A DNA stretch of 64,000 nucleotides from Pyruvatibacter mobilis (GTDB taxonomy: Bacteria; Pseudomonadota; Alphaproteobacteria; CGMCC-115125), in contig NZ_CP051630.1 in assembly GCF_012848855.1 (NCBI RefSeq), positions 2,955,501-3,019,500 of the forward strand, written 5' to 3'. Below are positions 1-9,344 of the stretch, piece after piece. The first letter of the stretch is position 1, and each line of letters begins with the position of its first letter. The notes below the pieces were generated by a model. The model was not told where the DNA came from and ran no database searches. It was given only the letters and a program-made list of their open reading frames with translations. The translations under genes were made by a program, and so were the position numbers.

Positions 1-297
1 TCGGCCATGGAGATCCGCAAGGGCGGCCAGCTGTTTATGGGCACCTGCGCCCTGTGCCACGGCGCGCTCGCCGTGTCGCCGGGTGTGGCACCGGATCTGC
101 GCTACATGTCCGAAGGCGTGCATGCCAATTTCAAGGACATCGTCGCCAACGGCATTCTTGCCCATTCGGGCATGGCCAAGTTCTCGGACCTGCACACGGA
201 CGAAGAGTTTGACCTGATGTATGGCTACATCGTTGCCCGGGCCCGCGAGGACCGGAAGGCAGCGCTGGCCGCACAGGAAGGCCAGAACGGCGGATAA
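1..297 (+). CDS. C-terminal cytochrome c domain of a probable PQQ-dependent alcohol dehydrogenase (5' end outside window)
   Basis: The reading frame is open from base 1, so this is the tail of a longer gene; the ATG at 7 is probably internal. It contains a c-type heme site CALCH followed by G, then a stretch (APDLRYMS, then GILAHSGMAKF) that resembles the cytochrome c domain fused to the C-terminus of type II quinohemoprotein alcohol dehydrogenases. In that family the domain accepts electrons from PQQ in the periplasm and passes them to the respiratory chain. The PQQ beta-propeller, which would prove the assignment, is not in the window. A free cytochrome c is the alternative. A strong hairpin terminator follows directly. 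Confidence 0.7.
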   Translation, partial: SAMEIRKGGQLFMGTCALCHGALAVSPGVAPDLRYMSEGVHANFKDIVANGILAHSGMAKFSDLHTDEEFDLMYGYIVARAREDRKAALAAQEGQNGG

Positions 298-320
298 TCG
301 TCCATTCACGGAAAAAGAAG

Positions 321-350
321 CGGGCGCCGGAGCAATCCGGCGCCCGTTTT
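321..350 (+). terminator. Bidirectional rho-independent terminator
   Basis: An 11-bp perfect stem (arm CGGGCGCCGGA, loop GCAA) is followed by TTTTCGTTT on the plus strand, and on the minus strand by a pyrimidine tract containing TTTTT. It lies between two convergent genes, the cytochrome domain and the amidase, and can serve both. Confidence 0.85.
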
Positions 351-354
351 CGTT

Positions 355-1713
355 TCAGGACAGGACTGCCTCGACGGCCCGGGCCAGCTGCAGCAGGCGG
401 GCATCGTGGCCCTTCGGGGCCATCAGCATGAGGCCGACCGGCAGGCCTGCCCTGCTGGTGCCGCAGGGCAGGGTGATGGCGCACAGATCAAGCTGGTTGC
501 CGAGGGTGGTGTTGCGCAGGGCAAGCCGGTTGGCACGGTCATAGGCGGGGCCGCCGTCGGCGAGGGCGTCAATTGGCGGCGGGTCGATGGGGATGGCGGG
601 CAGGGCAACGGCATCAAAGCCGGCCATGGCCTCGATGAACTCCCCGCGGATGATTTTCCGTTCACGGACGAGTGTCCAGGCCTCCGCTGCGGTGGGTGCC
701 GCCCCGCCCTCAAAGCGCTTGCGTACCGGCGGGTACATGAGCTCGCCCCTGGCGGTTATCTTCTCCTGCCAGATGGACCATGCCTCGACGGCGGGCAGGG
801 ACAGGCCGCGCTCCCAGGTGAGGGCGTTCATGCGCGCAAGGGCCGGCAGGTCTGCGTGGGTAATTTCGGCGCCTGCACGGGCGATGGCGGCAAGGGCCGC
901 CTGCACGGTTTCGGCAATGCCGGGGTCGCACTCATCGAAGACGATCGCGTCGGGAACGAGGAGCCTGCTGTCCGACAGTCGCAGCTGAGATGCCAGCGGA
1001 TCTGCGTGGCCTGTGAGGAGGCTCCAGATGGCGGCAGCATCGGCGACGCTGCGGGTCAGCGGGCCGATGGTATCGAGGCTCGGGCACAGGGGGACAACGC
1101 CGTCGAGGGGTGTTGTGCCATGGCTCGGTTTGAAGCCGACGACGCCGTTCCATGCCGCGGGAATGCGGACGGAGCCGCCGGTATCGGTCCCCATCGCCGC
1201 AGCGCACATGCCGCGGGCGAGGCTTGCGCCTGCGCCGGATGACGAGCCGCCGGGTACGCGCGCGGTCGCCCTATCATGCGGGTTGGCCGGGGTGCCGAGC
1301 ACCGGATTGATGCCGAGGCCCGAAAAGGCCAGTTCGGTCATCGCGGTCTTGCCCAGGCAGACCGTGCCGCCGGCCCCCAGCCGCCGCAGGGCCAGGGCAT
1401 CGCGGGTCGGTGTGCGGCCCGCCAGCATGGCGGAGCCGGCGCGGCACTCATCACCGGCGCTGTCGAACAGGTCCTTCCATGAGAGCGGAACCCCATCAAG
1501 GGGCGAGCGGGGCAGCCCGCGTGTGGCGCGGTCATGGGCAGCGGCCGCTTCGGCGCGGGCGCGGGCGAAGGTGCGCACATAGAAGACATGCGCGTCCGGG
1601 TCGCCGGCCTCGATTTCGGCAATGAAGGCTTCGGTGGCATCGCGCGCGTCGGTCCTGCCTGAGGCGATGGCGCGGGCAAGGTCGAGGGCGGATAGGGGGA
1701 TGGGGTCACTCAT
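355..1713 (-). CDS. Amidase signature (AS) family hydrolase
   Basis: A 452-residue protein of the usual length for amidase-signature enzymes, which hydrolyse amide bonds with a Ser-cisSer-Lys triad. The triad is visible: Lys80 in LSWKDLFDSAG, the cis-Ser in GGSSSG (155-160), and the nucleophile Ser181 in GTDTGGSVRIP. No signal peptide is seen, so it is probably cytoplasmic. The family includes GatA, but the absence of gatB/gatC neighbours and the divergence of the rest argue for a stand-alone catabolic amidase. It is transcribed alone, divergently from the UbiH-like gene. The substrate cannot be told from sequence. Confidence 0.85.
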   Translation of the reverse strand: MSDPIPLSALDLARAIASGRTDARDATEAFIAEIEAGDPDAHVFYVRTFARARAEAAAAHDRATRGLPRSPLDGVPLSWKDLFDSAGDECRAGSAMLAGRTPTRDALALRRLGAGGTVCLGKTAMTELAFSGLGINPVLGTPANPHDRATARVPGGSSSGAGASLARGMCAAAMGTDTGGSVRIPAAWNGVVGFKPSHGTTPLDGVVPLCPSLDTIGPLTRSVADAAAIWSLLTGHADPLASQLRLSDSRLLVPDAIVFDECDPGIAETVQAALAAIARAGAEITHADLPALARMNALTWERGLSLPAVEAWSIWQEKITARGELMYPPVRKRFEGGAAPTAAEAWTLVRERKIIRGEFIEAMAGFDAVALPAIPIDPPPIDALADGGPAYDRANRLALRNTTLGNQLDLCAITLPCGTSRAGLPVGLMLMAPKGHDARLLQLARAVEAVLS

Positions 1714-1814
1714 GGCGCGCAGCCTAGGGGCTGGCGGGACATTTCGCCACGGGATTGCGCGCCGCCGGTGCTTTGGGCTTGCCGGATGCGGGTCTCTCCG
1801 CCACCTTTCCCCCC

Positions 1815-3083
1815 ATGAGCAGGCTTGATGCAGATGTGGTGATCGCCGGGGGCGGTCTTGTGGGGCTTACGGCGGCGCTGGCGCTGGCCAGCGGTGCGGC
1901 GGGGACACCGTTCAAGGTGATCGTCGTCGACGCGCTGGACCCGGCGAAGGTCGTGGGTGTCGCCTATGACGGGCGCAACTCGTCGATTGCCTATGCGTCC
2001 TGGCGGATGTTCGAGGCGCTGGGCATAGCGACGCGGCTTGAGGGACGCGAGCAGCCGATCAACGATATCCTGGTGACGGACGGCAAGGTGCGCGAAGGCG
2101 CGTCGCCGATGTTCCTGCATTTCGCCGCCGCCGAGATCGCCGACGAAACGGGCGACGCGCCGCTTGGCCATTTCGTCGAGAACCGCCATCTGCGCGAGGC
2201 GCTGCAGGGCGCTGTTGAGGCATGTGACGCGATCGAGCTGATCGCCCCGATGGCGGTGTCCGGTGTTGCCTATGAGCCGGGCCATGTGGCGGTGACGCTT
2301 GCCGATGGCCGGGTGCTGACCGCGAGCCTGTGTGTGGCGGCGGACGGGCGCGGCAGCCCGGTGCGCGAGGCTGCCGGCATCAAGACCATTGGCTGGTCCT
2401 ACGACCAGATGGGCATCGTCACCACCATGGTGCACGACAAGCCGCATGAGGGTGTGGCGCAGGAATATTTCCTGCCCGGCGGTCCCTTTGCAGTGCTGCC
2501 GATGACCGGCAACCGGTCATCGCTGGTGTGGACGGAAAAGACCGATATCGCCAAGGCGATCATGGCGCTGGATGATGCGGGCTTTGCAGCGGAAGCGCAG
2601 AACCGGTTCGGCACCTATCTGGGCCATTGCGCGCCTGAGGGCCCGCGCTGGTCCTATCCGCTGTCATTGCAGCTGTCGCGTGACTATGTCCGCCCGCGGC
2701 TGGCGCTGGTGGGGGACGCCGCCCATGGCATCCACCCGCTGGCCGGGCAGGGCTACAATCTTGGCATGCGCGATGTGGCGGCGCTGGCCGATGTGCTGAT
2801 CGAGGCCCGCAAGGTGGGCCTTGATATCGGGGCGCTGACAGTGCTGGACCGGTATCAGCGCTGGCGGCGGTTCGACAGCACGGCGCTGGCCGTGATGACC
2901 GACGGGCTCAATCGTCTGTTCTCGAATGATATCGGCCCGCTGCGGCTCGCACGTGACCTCGGGCTCGGCCTCGTCAACCGCTTCGGCCCGGCCCGGCGGC
3001 TGTTCATGCGCCAGGCGGCGGGGGCGGTGGGTGAGCTGCCGAGCCTGATGCAGGGCCGCGGCCCGGACGGCAAGGCAGCCTGA
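1815..3083 (+). CDS. UbiH/UbiF/Coq6-family FAD-dependent hydroxylase
   Basis: A 422-residue flavoprotein hydroxylase. The N-terminus has a Rossmann FAD site (GGGLVG, 12-17), and the C-terminal half has the family signature LVGDAAHGIHPLAGQGYN, which separates ubiquinone-biosynthesis hydroxylases from other aromatic hydroxylases. Such enzymes hydroxylate the quinone ring at C1, C5 or C6; the position is not assignable by eye. The frame is open 60 bases further upstream (ATG at 1755), but the ATG at 1815 puts the FAD motif at the normal distance. It converges on the HIT gene with only a few bases between the stops. Confidence 0.87.
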   Translation: MSRLDADVVIAGGGLVGLTAALALASGAAGTPFKVIVVDALDPAKVVGVAYDGRNSSIAYASWRMFEALGIATRLEGREQPINDILVTDGKVREGASPMFLHFAAAEIADETGDAPLGHFVENRHLREALQGAVEACDAIELIAPMAVSGVAYEPGHVAVTLADGRVLTASLCVAADGRGSPVREAAGIKTIGWSYDQMGIVTTMVHDKPHEGVAQEYFLPGGPFAVLPMTGNRSSLVWTEKTDIAKAIMALDDAGFAAEAQNRFGTYLGHCAPEGPRWSYPLSLQLSRDYVRPRLALVGDAAHGIHPLAGQGYNLGMRDVAALADVLIEARKVGLDIGALTVLDRYQRWRRFDSTALAVMTDGLNRLFSNDIGPLRLARDLGLGLVNRFGPARRLFMRQAAGAVGELPSLMQGRGPDGKAA

Positions 3084-3087
3084 CGTT

Positions 3088-3537
3088 TCAGCCCAGCCAG
3101 CCCATTTGCCGTCCGCCGATTATGTGGATGTGCGCGTGATAGACGGTTTGGCCGCCCTGCGGGTTGGTGTTGATGACAAGCCGGTAGCCTGACTGTGCCA
3201 CGCCGTGCTCTTCCGCCATGCGGACCGCGAGGTTGATCATTTCAGCACGGATTGCCGGTGGTGCATCTGCCAGCGAGAAGTAGCGCTTCTTGGGGATCAC
3301 CAGAAGGTGGACCGGGCCTTGCGGGCTGATGTCCTGGATGACGAAGGCGTTGTCGGTTTCGGCCACCCATTTGTCACGCGGGATCGTTTCGAAGGGGCTT
3401 GGCTGTGACAGGCTTTCGGTCTTGATCGCTGGTAGACGCCATTCAGCGGCCCGCCAGAAGATCCAGCTCAGGGGATCAAGTGTCCCGATGGCGAAGGCGG
3501 CCAGGGCAATGAGCGGCCATTTGATCCGTGACAGCAT
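3088..3537 (-). CDS. HIT (histidine triad) family protein with N-terminal membrane anchor
   Basis: A 149-residue protein with the histidine triad HAHIHIIGG at 134-142, the nucleotidyl hydrolase/transferase active site of the HINT branch. Unusually for HIT proteins, a hydrophobic segment (about residues 7-20) precedes the domain, suggesting an inner-membrane anchor. The start at 3537 is preferred over the further upstream ATG at 3588 because a GGGGGA ribosome site lies just before it. It is the last gene of the minus-strand thioredoxin operon. The substrate is unknown, probably a purine nucleoside phosphoramidate or dinucleotide. Confidence 0.85.
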   Translation of the reverse strand: MLSRIKWPLIALAAFAIGTLDPLSWIFWRAAEWRLPAIKTESLSQPSPFETIPRDKWVAETDNAFVIQDISPQGPVHLLVIPKKRYFSLADAPPAIRAEMINLAVRMAEEHGVAQSGYRLVINTNPQGGQTVYHAHIHIIGGRQMGWLG

Positions 3538-3584
3538 GACGGTCCCCCTATGCGGTGCAGCAACCGGGAAACTATCGGCGCCGA

Positions 3585-3962
3585 TCAATCGCGGCTCAAG
3601 CCCTTGGCTTTCAGGTCGAGCAGGTAGGCGTGCATCTTGGCGTCAGCGTCACGGCCCAACTCGTAGAGGTAGTCCCAGGTGAACAGGCCTGAATCGTGTC
3701 CATCGGAAAAGATGATGCGCAGGGCGTAGGTGCCGACTGGCTCGACATTGGTGATCGCCACGTTGCGCTTGCCGGGCACGGTTTTTTTCTGGCCGGCGCC
3801 ATGGCCCTGGACCTCGGCGGAGGGGCTTTCCACGCGCAGCAACTCGGCCGGCAGGGTGAACATTGCTCCGTCGTCAAAGGTGACGGTCAGGGTGCGTTCG
3901 CTCTTCTTGAGCGAAATGTCCGTGGGCCAGGGGCGCGCTCCTGATCGGCCGGTGCCGCTCAT
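3585..3962 (-). CDS. DUF971 / gamma-butyrobetaine-hydroxylase-like N-domain protein
   Basis: A 125-residue protein made of a single DUF971 domain, the small beta-rich domain also found at the N-terminus of gamma-butyrobetaine hydroxylase. The pattern of a basic N-terminus, then FDDG, LPAELLRV and FSDGHDSGLFTWDYL, is characteristic. The family often sits next to Fe-S assembly or thioredoxin genes, and a role in metal or Fe-S handling has been suggested, but no activity is established here. The start at 3962 was chosen because upstream in-frame sequence overlaps the Trm112 gene in another frame. It is in the trx operon. Confidence 0.82.
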   Translation of the reverse strand: MSGTGRSGARPWPTDISLKKSERTLTVTFDDGAMFTLPAELLRVESPSAEVQGHGAGQKKTVPGKRNVAITNVEPVGTYALRIIFSDGHDSGLFTWDYLYELGRDADAKMHAYLLDLKAKGLSRD

Positions 3963-3970
3963 CGCGGGCC

Positions 3971-4204
3971 TCAGGCGCCTGCTTCTTCGTCGGTCAGCTC
4001 GCGGGCTTCTTCCGGCAGCATGATGGGGATGCCGTCGCGGACCGGATAGGCCAGGCGGGCTGCCTTGCTGATGAGTTCCTGCTTGTCCTTGTCGAAGGCC
4101 AGGGTGTCGCGGGTGACCGGGCACACCAGGATTTCCAGGAGCTTGGGATCCACTTCGCCGGCTGCGGCGTGCAGGGTGCTGTCAGCTGCGGTGGTGTCGG
4201 ACAT
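3971..4204 (-). CDS. Trm112-like / UPF0434 small protein (YcaR family)
   Basis: A 77-residue protein with the family core [10 protein letters not shown] and [15 protein letters not shown]. Eukaryotic and archaeal Trm112 activates methyltransferases; the bacterial short form has an unknown partner. Only one cysteine (Cys28) is present, so the zinc site of eukaryotic Trm112 is absent, as is common in bacterial members. It lies between the LON-domain and DUF971 genes in one operon. Confidence 0.85.
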   Translation of the reverse strand: MSDTTAADSTLHAAAGEVDPKLLEILVCPVTRDTLAFDKDKQELISKAARLAYPVRDGIPIMLPEEARELTDEEAGA

Positions 4205-4230
4205 GGGTCGGTTCCTTGAAGGGCCGCGCT

Positions 4231-4914
4231 TTATTGCAGCGGTGTTTCGTCGTCAGTCTGGGTTTGTGCCAGCGCCATCTCGGCCAGGGCAATCAAAATC
4301 TGGTTGCGGTGCTCGAGCGTCTCCGCCTCCAGCATGGCCTGCTTTTCCTGCGGGCCAAAGGGCGAAATCATGCACAGGGAGTTAACCAGCGCTTCGTTGG
4401 AGGAGCGGTCGATGGCGTCCCAATCGGCCTGCAGGCCGTTGGCATCAAGATAGCGGCGCAGGATATCGAGCAAGCCGTCGCGGTCCACGTCCAGCTCGCC
4501 GGACCCTGCGGCTAGATCATTGGCGAAGGGGGTGAAATCGGCGCGGACCTGGCGGAAGGGCGTTACCGCGTTGAGTTCCTCCACCACCCGGAAGCGGCAG
4601 ATGCCGGTCAGCGTCATCAGGATGCGGCCGTCATCGGTCTCGTTGAAGGCGGTGATGCGGCCCGCGCAGCCGACGTCGTGGATGTCCGGGCTGGCGCTCG
4701 CATCTCCCTCGCCGAACATGGCACCGGGGCTTTTCGGCTGCACCATGCCGATCAGCCGGTCGCCGGACCTCAGGGCCGCATCCACCATGGCGAGGTAGCG
4801 GGGCTCGAAGATGTTGAGCGGCAGCACGCCACGGGGCAGCAGCAGGGCGCCGCCCAGGGGAAAGACCGGCAGGGTTGCCGGCAGGTCCGTGAGGGTCTGG
4901 TAACGGGAGGCCAT
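4231..4914 (-). CDS. LON substrate-binding-domain protein
   Basis: A 227-residue protein consisting only of the N-terminal domain of Lon protease: [26 protein letters not shown] near residues 15-40 is the diagnostic start. It has no ATPase or protease domain. Stand-alone LON-domain proteins of this size are common in Alphaproteobacteria next to thioredoxin; a role in recognising unfolded or damaged protein is inferred from the Lon homology. It follows the thioredoxin/TPR gene by 59 bases and is probably co-transcribed with it. Confidence 0.87.
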   Translation of the reverse strand: MASRYQTLTDLPATLPVFPLGGALLLPRGVLPLNIFEPRYLAMVDAALRSGDRLIGMVQPKSPGAMFGEGDASASPDIHDVGCAGRITAFNETDDGRILMTLTGICRFRVVEELNAVTPFRQVRADFTPFANDLAAGSGELDVDRDGLLDILRRYLDANGLQADWDAIDRSSNEALVNSLCMISPFGPQEKQAMLEAETLEHRNQILIALAEMALAQTQTDDETPLQ

Positions 4915-4973
4915 AATGCCTTTCTGGTCGCTCTTGCTGCGCCCGCGTGGCGGGCGGCTTCAATCGGGTGCGG

Positions 4974-5933
4974 TCAGCTGAACAGGACGGCGGACAGCTT
5001 GCGCCGGCCGGCCTTGGTGGCGTCGTCCATCGGGCCCCAGGCTTCGAAGAACTGCACGAGCTGCTCGCGGGCCGCTTCGTCATTCCATTTACGTTCCCGG
5101 CGGACGATTTCCACCAGGTGGTCGGTCGCGCCTTCCCGGTCGCCGGCGGCGTTCAGCGCCACGGCGAGGTCAAAGCGGGCCTGGTGGTTGGCGGGATCCG
5201 CCTCGACGGCGGCCTGGAGCGGGGCGAGATCGTCATTCGCGGTTGCAGCACCTGAGCGGGCCACCTCTAGGGCGGCTGCGGCGCCCTTCACATCCGGGTC
5301 TTCGGCAAGCTTGCCCTCGGCAAGGCCGAGCACTTCGGCCGCCCGGTCATGGTCGCCGCTTTCGATGTAGCAGCGGGCGAGGCCGGCGATGGCCTTGGGG
5401 TTTTCGCGGTCTTCCTGCAGGACGGCGGCAAAGGCCTGGGCGGCTGCGCCGATGTCGCCTGCATCCAGCGCGGCCTGGCCGGCCTCGAGCATCTGTTCGG
5501 CCTGGGTGGGGGCCAGCGCGCCGCCGGCAAGCGCCTCGACGAAGCGCTTTACCTGGCTTTCCGGCAGGGCACCCATGAAGCCGTCCACCGGCTGGCCGTT
5601 CTTGAAGGCGAAGACGGCGGGGATCGACTGCACGCGCAGCTGCTGGGCCACTTCCGGGTGCTCGTCGATATTCATCTTCACGAGCTTCACGGCGCCCTGT
5701 GCCTGCTGCACCACCTTTTCGATGATCGGGGTGAGCTGCTTGCACGGGCCGCACCAGGGCGCCCAGAAGTCGACGATGACCGGCGTCTGCATGCTGGCTT
5801 CCAGCACGTCGGCGGCGAAGGTCTGGGTCGTTGTGTCCTTGATCAGGTCGCCGGCGGCCGGTGCCGCGCTGCCTGCGCCCTGTGCGCTGCCCTGAAGGCC
5901 CTGGGGGCCGGTGGCGCCGAGACTGTCACTCAT
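4974..5933 (-). CDS. Thioredoxin-TPR co-chaperone (CnoX/YbbN-like)
   Basis: A 319-residue fusion: a low-complexity Gly/Ala leader (1-30), a thioredoxin domain (about 35-140) with WCGPC (Cys61, Cys64), then a helical TPR-type region to the C-terminus. This is the architecture of E. coli CnoX (YbbN), a redox-regulated holdase that hands substrates to chaperones. Here the canonical WCGPC is kept, so disulfide reductase activity is possible, whereas E. coli CnoX has SxxC. It is the first gene of the minus-strand operon with the LON-domain, Trm112-like, DUF971 and HIT genes. Confidence 0.88.
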   Translation of the reverse strand: MSDSLGATGPQGLQGSAQGAGSAAPAAGDLIKDTTTQTFAADVLEASMQTPVIVDFWAPWCGPCKQLTPIIEKVVQQAQGAVKLVKMNIDEHPEVAQQLRVQSIPAVFAFKNGQPVDGFMGALPESQVKRFVEALAGGALAPTQAEQMLEAGQAALDAGDIGAAAQAFAAVLQEDRENPKAIAGLARCYIESGDHDRAAEVLGLAEGKLAEDPDVKGAAAALEVARSGAATANDDLAPLQAAVEADPANHQARFDLAVALNAAGDREGATDHLVEIVRRERKWNDEAAREQLVQFFEAWGPMDDATKAGRRKLSAVLFS

Positions 5934-6269
5934 TCAAACTGCTCCTGCCGGGCCTGTCGGGTGTGCCCGGCTGTCCTGTCGGTGTGCTTGTCGGTCGATG
6001 GGGCCATATCCGGCGCGAATTTCGCCGGAAGGCGGCCCTTTCCGGACCCTAGATATGGGCATGGGGACCCTTTTGGCTACCCTAGCACGGCACGGGGCGC
6101 GCACCAGAGCGCTGAGGGACGGGGAACGGCTCGCCCGGAGGCCGGGAGGGCGCACTTTTTCGCAGTTCCGGTGCATTGAGCCACTTGCATTCGCGCACAT
6201 CTTGCGCAATAACACCGCTCCCTTGAGACGGGCCTTGCTGCCCGTCCGGCCTTTCAGGCCAGCGTCAGA
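5934..6269. other. Intergenic region upstream of the trx operon and tRNA-Gly
   Basis: No open frame here has coding character. It must carry the promoter of the thioredoxin operon (reading left) and of the tRNA (reading right). TTGCAT near 6186 followed 17 bases later by AATAAC is a weak candidate -35/-10 pair for the tRNA. No riboswitch or clear operator was seen. Confidence 0.4.
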
Positions 6270-6344
6270 GCGGGCGTAGCTCAGGGGTAGAGCACAACCT
6301 TGCCAAGGTTGGGGTCGTGAGTTCGAATCTCATCGCCCGCTCCA
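6270..6344 (+). tRNA. tRNA-Gly (anticodon GCC)
   Basis: The complete cloverleaf can be folded by eye. Acceptor stem GCGGGCG (6270-6276) pairs with CGCCCGC (6334-6340), followed by discriminator T and an encoded CCA. The anticodon arm is CAACC / loop TTGCCAA / GGTTG, with anticodon GCC at 6302-6304. The T loop is TTCGAAT. GCC reads GGC/GGU glycine codons, the major ones in this GC-rich genome. Confidence 0.97.
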
Positions 6345-6414
6345 ATTCTCCTACAACCGGTATTCGTTTCACATTCGCAGGTATAGCTGCGGATGTGCGC
6401 CAGACCCTGCGTGT

Positions 6415-6858
6415 CTAGTAGCGCGGCCCTTCACCACGCAAGGTGTAGAGCGTGTCGCTGACGCTTTGAGCCGAGTCTGTCAGTTTTTCCTCGGTTGCCT
6501 GCTGGGCCTTGATCCACATGGGGTAGGCCTCTTCGAGCTTTTTGCGGCCGGCATCGGTGATGCGGATCGGTTTGGCGCGGCCAGAGGTCTCGGTCATGCG
6601 TTCAACCAGGCCCGCGGCCTCAAGCGGTTTCAGGTTGCGGGACAAAGACGTGCGTTCCATCGACAGGACGTCCGCCAGCGCCGAGATGGCGACAGGCTTC
6701 AGCCGGGCGATCGAGATCAGCAGGGTGAACTGGGTGATGGTGAGACCGCTCTGCCTGAGCGCTGTGTCATAGCGCCGGGTAACGGCGCGGGCGGTGCTCA
6801 GCGCGCGCAGGGCCAGGCAGCGGTCGCCCACATCCTCGATGATCTGTTCGGTGTCCAT
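6415..6858 (-). CDS. MarR-family transcriptional regulator
   Basis: A 147-residue winged-helix protein of the MarR type: recognition region ISALADVLSMERTSLSRNL (about 58-77), wing with RAKPIRITDAGRK. MarR proteins are usually dimeric repressors released by small hydrophobic or phenolic ligands. The start at 6858 was chosen because the upstream extension runs over the operator region. It is transcribed divergently from the RND–LolA-like–DUF1302 operon; two near-identical palindromes lie in between, so it probably represses both itself and the transporter. Confidence 0.88.
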   Translation of the reverse strand: MDTEQIIEDVGDRCLALRALSTARAVTRRYDTALRQSGLTITQFTLLISIARLKPVAISALADVLSMERTSLSRNLKPLEAAGLVERMTETSGRAKPIRITDAGRKKLEEAYPMWIKAQQATEEKLTDSAQSVSDTLYTLRGEGPRY

Positions 6859-6861
6859 TAA

Positions 6862-6906
6862 GTGTAAATACACGCTTGAAGGTCGTCTCACAACGTGTAT
6901 ATACAC
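6862..6906. promoter_or_regulatory. Pair of palindromic operators for the MarR regulator
   Basis: GTGTAAATACAC (6862-6873) and the perfect 12-bp palindrome GTGTATATACAC (6895-6906) differ at one position and start 33 bp apart, about three helical turns. They lie between the divergent MarR and RND start codons; the first is three bases upstream of the MarR start. This layout fits two dimers on the same face of the DNA controlling both genes. Confidence 0.8.
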
Positions 6907-6944
6907 TTCATGACACAGTATCACGCAGTTGGGATCGGGGCGGC

Positions 6945-9344
6945 ATGACCGGCATATCGAGAGCAGAGAGATTTTTTGAGGGCGCGCTGCGCTATTGGTG
7001 GCTGGTGCTGCTAGCAGGCGTTGCGCTGATCGCAGCCACGGCGATGTCGCTGCCCATGCTCACCAAGGACACGTCGGCGGACGCGTTCATCGACGCGGAT
7101 GAGCCGGCGCTTGTCTACAAGGAGCGGGTTGAAGAGATCTTCGGGCTGACGGACCCGATTGTGATCGCGGTGATCAATCGCGGCGAGGACGGGGTGTTCA
7201 CGCCGGACAATCTGGCGCTGGTGGAGCGCCTGACGCGGGCGGTGGAGCGGCTGCCGCAGGTGGACCCTGACCGGGTGGTGAGCCTGGCGACCGAAAACAA
7301 CATCGTCGGCACCGAAGACGGGCTGATCGTTGAGGGGTTTCTTGATCCGGATACGGAAGGCTTTCAAGCACCGCTGGGAACCCGGGCGCGGGCCGAGGAA
7401 GTCAGCGCAGCGATTGCCGATTTTCCGCTTTATCAGGGCGGGCTTGTGGGTCGGCGCGGCACAGCGACCCTGATCATCGCCGAGATCCTTGATGATGACC
7501 TGGCAACCGCTGCTTATGACGCGGTGATGGCGCTTGTGGCGGCTGAGACCATTCCCGAGGGCACGCAGGTGCATGTGGCCGGGGAAGGTGCCGTGGCGGG
7601 GTATCTGTCGACCTATATCGACAATGATGCCAGCCGGCTCAACCCGATGGCGGGGCTCATCATCACCATTGTGCTGCTGGTTGCTTTTGTGAGCCTGCGG
7701 GCGGCCATTCTTCCCAACATCATCGTGCTGGCGACGGTGCTTGGCAGTTTCGGCCTGATGGCGGCGTCGGGCACGTCCTTCTTTGTCATCACCAACGGGC
7801 TGGTGGTCAATCTGATCGGCATCGCGGTTGCGGATTCGATCCATATCCTGTCGGCCTATTACACCGTGCTGCGGGATGATCCGGCGATCAGCAAACGCAA
7901 TGCGGTGGCGCGGGCGATGGCGCAGATGTGGCGTCCGGTGACGCTGACCACCATCACCACGGTTGCGGGCTTTCTGGCGTTGTCCGCCAGCTCCGTCATG
8001 CCGCCGATCAGCGCGTTCGGCCTGTTCGGCGCGCTGGGTGTGGCGCTGGCCTGGCTTTATTCGATGACGCTCCTGCCGGCGCTTCTGACGGTGTGGCCGA
8101 CGCGGCGGATCCCCTATCCGTTCGGGCAGCGCAAGGACGGGACGCAGCGGCGTAACGCTGCAGAGCGGCTGATGACGGCGCTGGGGCGCGTGGTCCTGGC
8201 ATCACCCAAGCCCGTGGTGGCCGCAGGCGGGGTGCTCACCTTGGTTGCCCTGGCGGGGGCCTCGCAGCTGGTCGTCAATGAGGACCGCATCGAAAACTTC
8301 AAGCCGTCCGAACCGGTCTATATGGCTGACAAGGCAATCAATGCGGATACGGACGGGATCTACAATCTCGACGTGCTGATAGAGACGTCGCGGCCGGGCG
8401 GGCTTTATGACCCGGAGATGCTGCGGCGGATCGAGGCGCTGCAGGTCTTCATGGAAAGCCTTGAAGGCGTCGGCGGCACCACGTCCATTGTGGATTATGT
8501 GAAGCAGCTGCACCGGGCCGTGAATGAAGGCCGGCCTGATTTCTACACCATTCCGGATGATGCGGATCTCGTGGCGCAGCTGTTCTTCCTCTATGGCGCC
8601 AGCGCTGACCCGACCGACTTTGAAGAGGAAGTGGACTTTGACTATCAGCGCGCGCTGGTGCGGGCTCAGGTGTCAACCGGTCAGTATACGAACAATAAAG
8701 AGATCGTTCCGGCGCTCGAGGACTATCTGCGCACGACCTTCAACGACGAGGCTGCCACGGCGACAGCCACGGGCCGGATCACGGTGAACTATTACTGGGT
8801 GCGCGGGATCGACCAGTCGACATTGCTGTCGGTGCTGCTGGCCTTTGTGGCTGTTACCGTTGCGGCCATCATCGTGTTCCGGTCGCTGACGGCGGGGCTT
8901 CTCGCGGCGATGCCGGTGGGGCTGTCGGTGCTGCTGGTCTATGCGGTCATGGGGTTTGCGGGGATCCCGCTTGGGGTCGGCACGTCGATGTTTGCGGCGA
9001 TCGCCATCGGCCTCTCCATCGACTTTGCGATCCACGCGCTGGACCGGATCAGGGATATCGGCCGCAGCGAAGGTCTCGGGCCGCAGGCGCTGATGGCGCT
9101 TTATCCGGAGACGGGCCGGGCGCTGTTTTTCAACTTCATTGCCGTTGCCGGCGGCTTCGGTGTCCTGATGACGTCGGACGTGCCGCCGCTGATCAAGTTC
9201 GGCAGCCTGGTTGCTGTTGCTGTCAGCGTCGCGTTCATCGCTTCCGTCACGCTGCTGCCGGCTCTTGTCACTCTTCTGAAACCGAAAGCGCTGCTTGCGC
9301 CCGAACCGAAGGAGGCCGCCCATGCGTCCTGCCCTCAAACTGCT
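6945..9344 (+). CDS. RND-superfamily / MMPL transporter
   Basis: About 800 residues with the classic RND layout: TM1 (about 18-37), a large periplasmic loop, a block of five TM helices (about 235-400), then the same pattern again. The MMPL-like repeats carry acidic membrane residues in GIAVADSIHIL and AIGLSIDFAIH, the region used for proton coupling. This branch is usually linked with lipids or other hydrophobic molecules rather than drugs, and lacks the membrane-fusion partner of AcrB-type pumps. The start at 6945 places the N-terminal helix as usual; an in-frame ATG at 6876 lies in the operator. The stop overlaps the ribosome-site region of the next gene. Confidence 0.87.
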
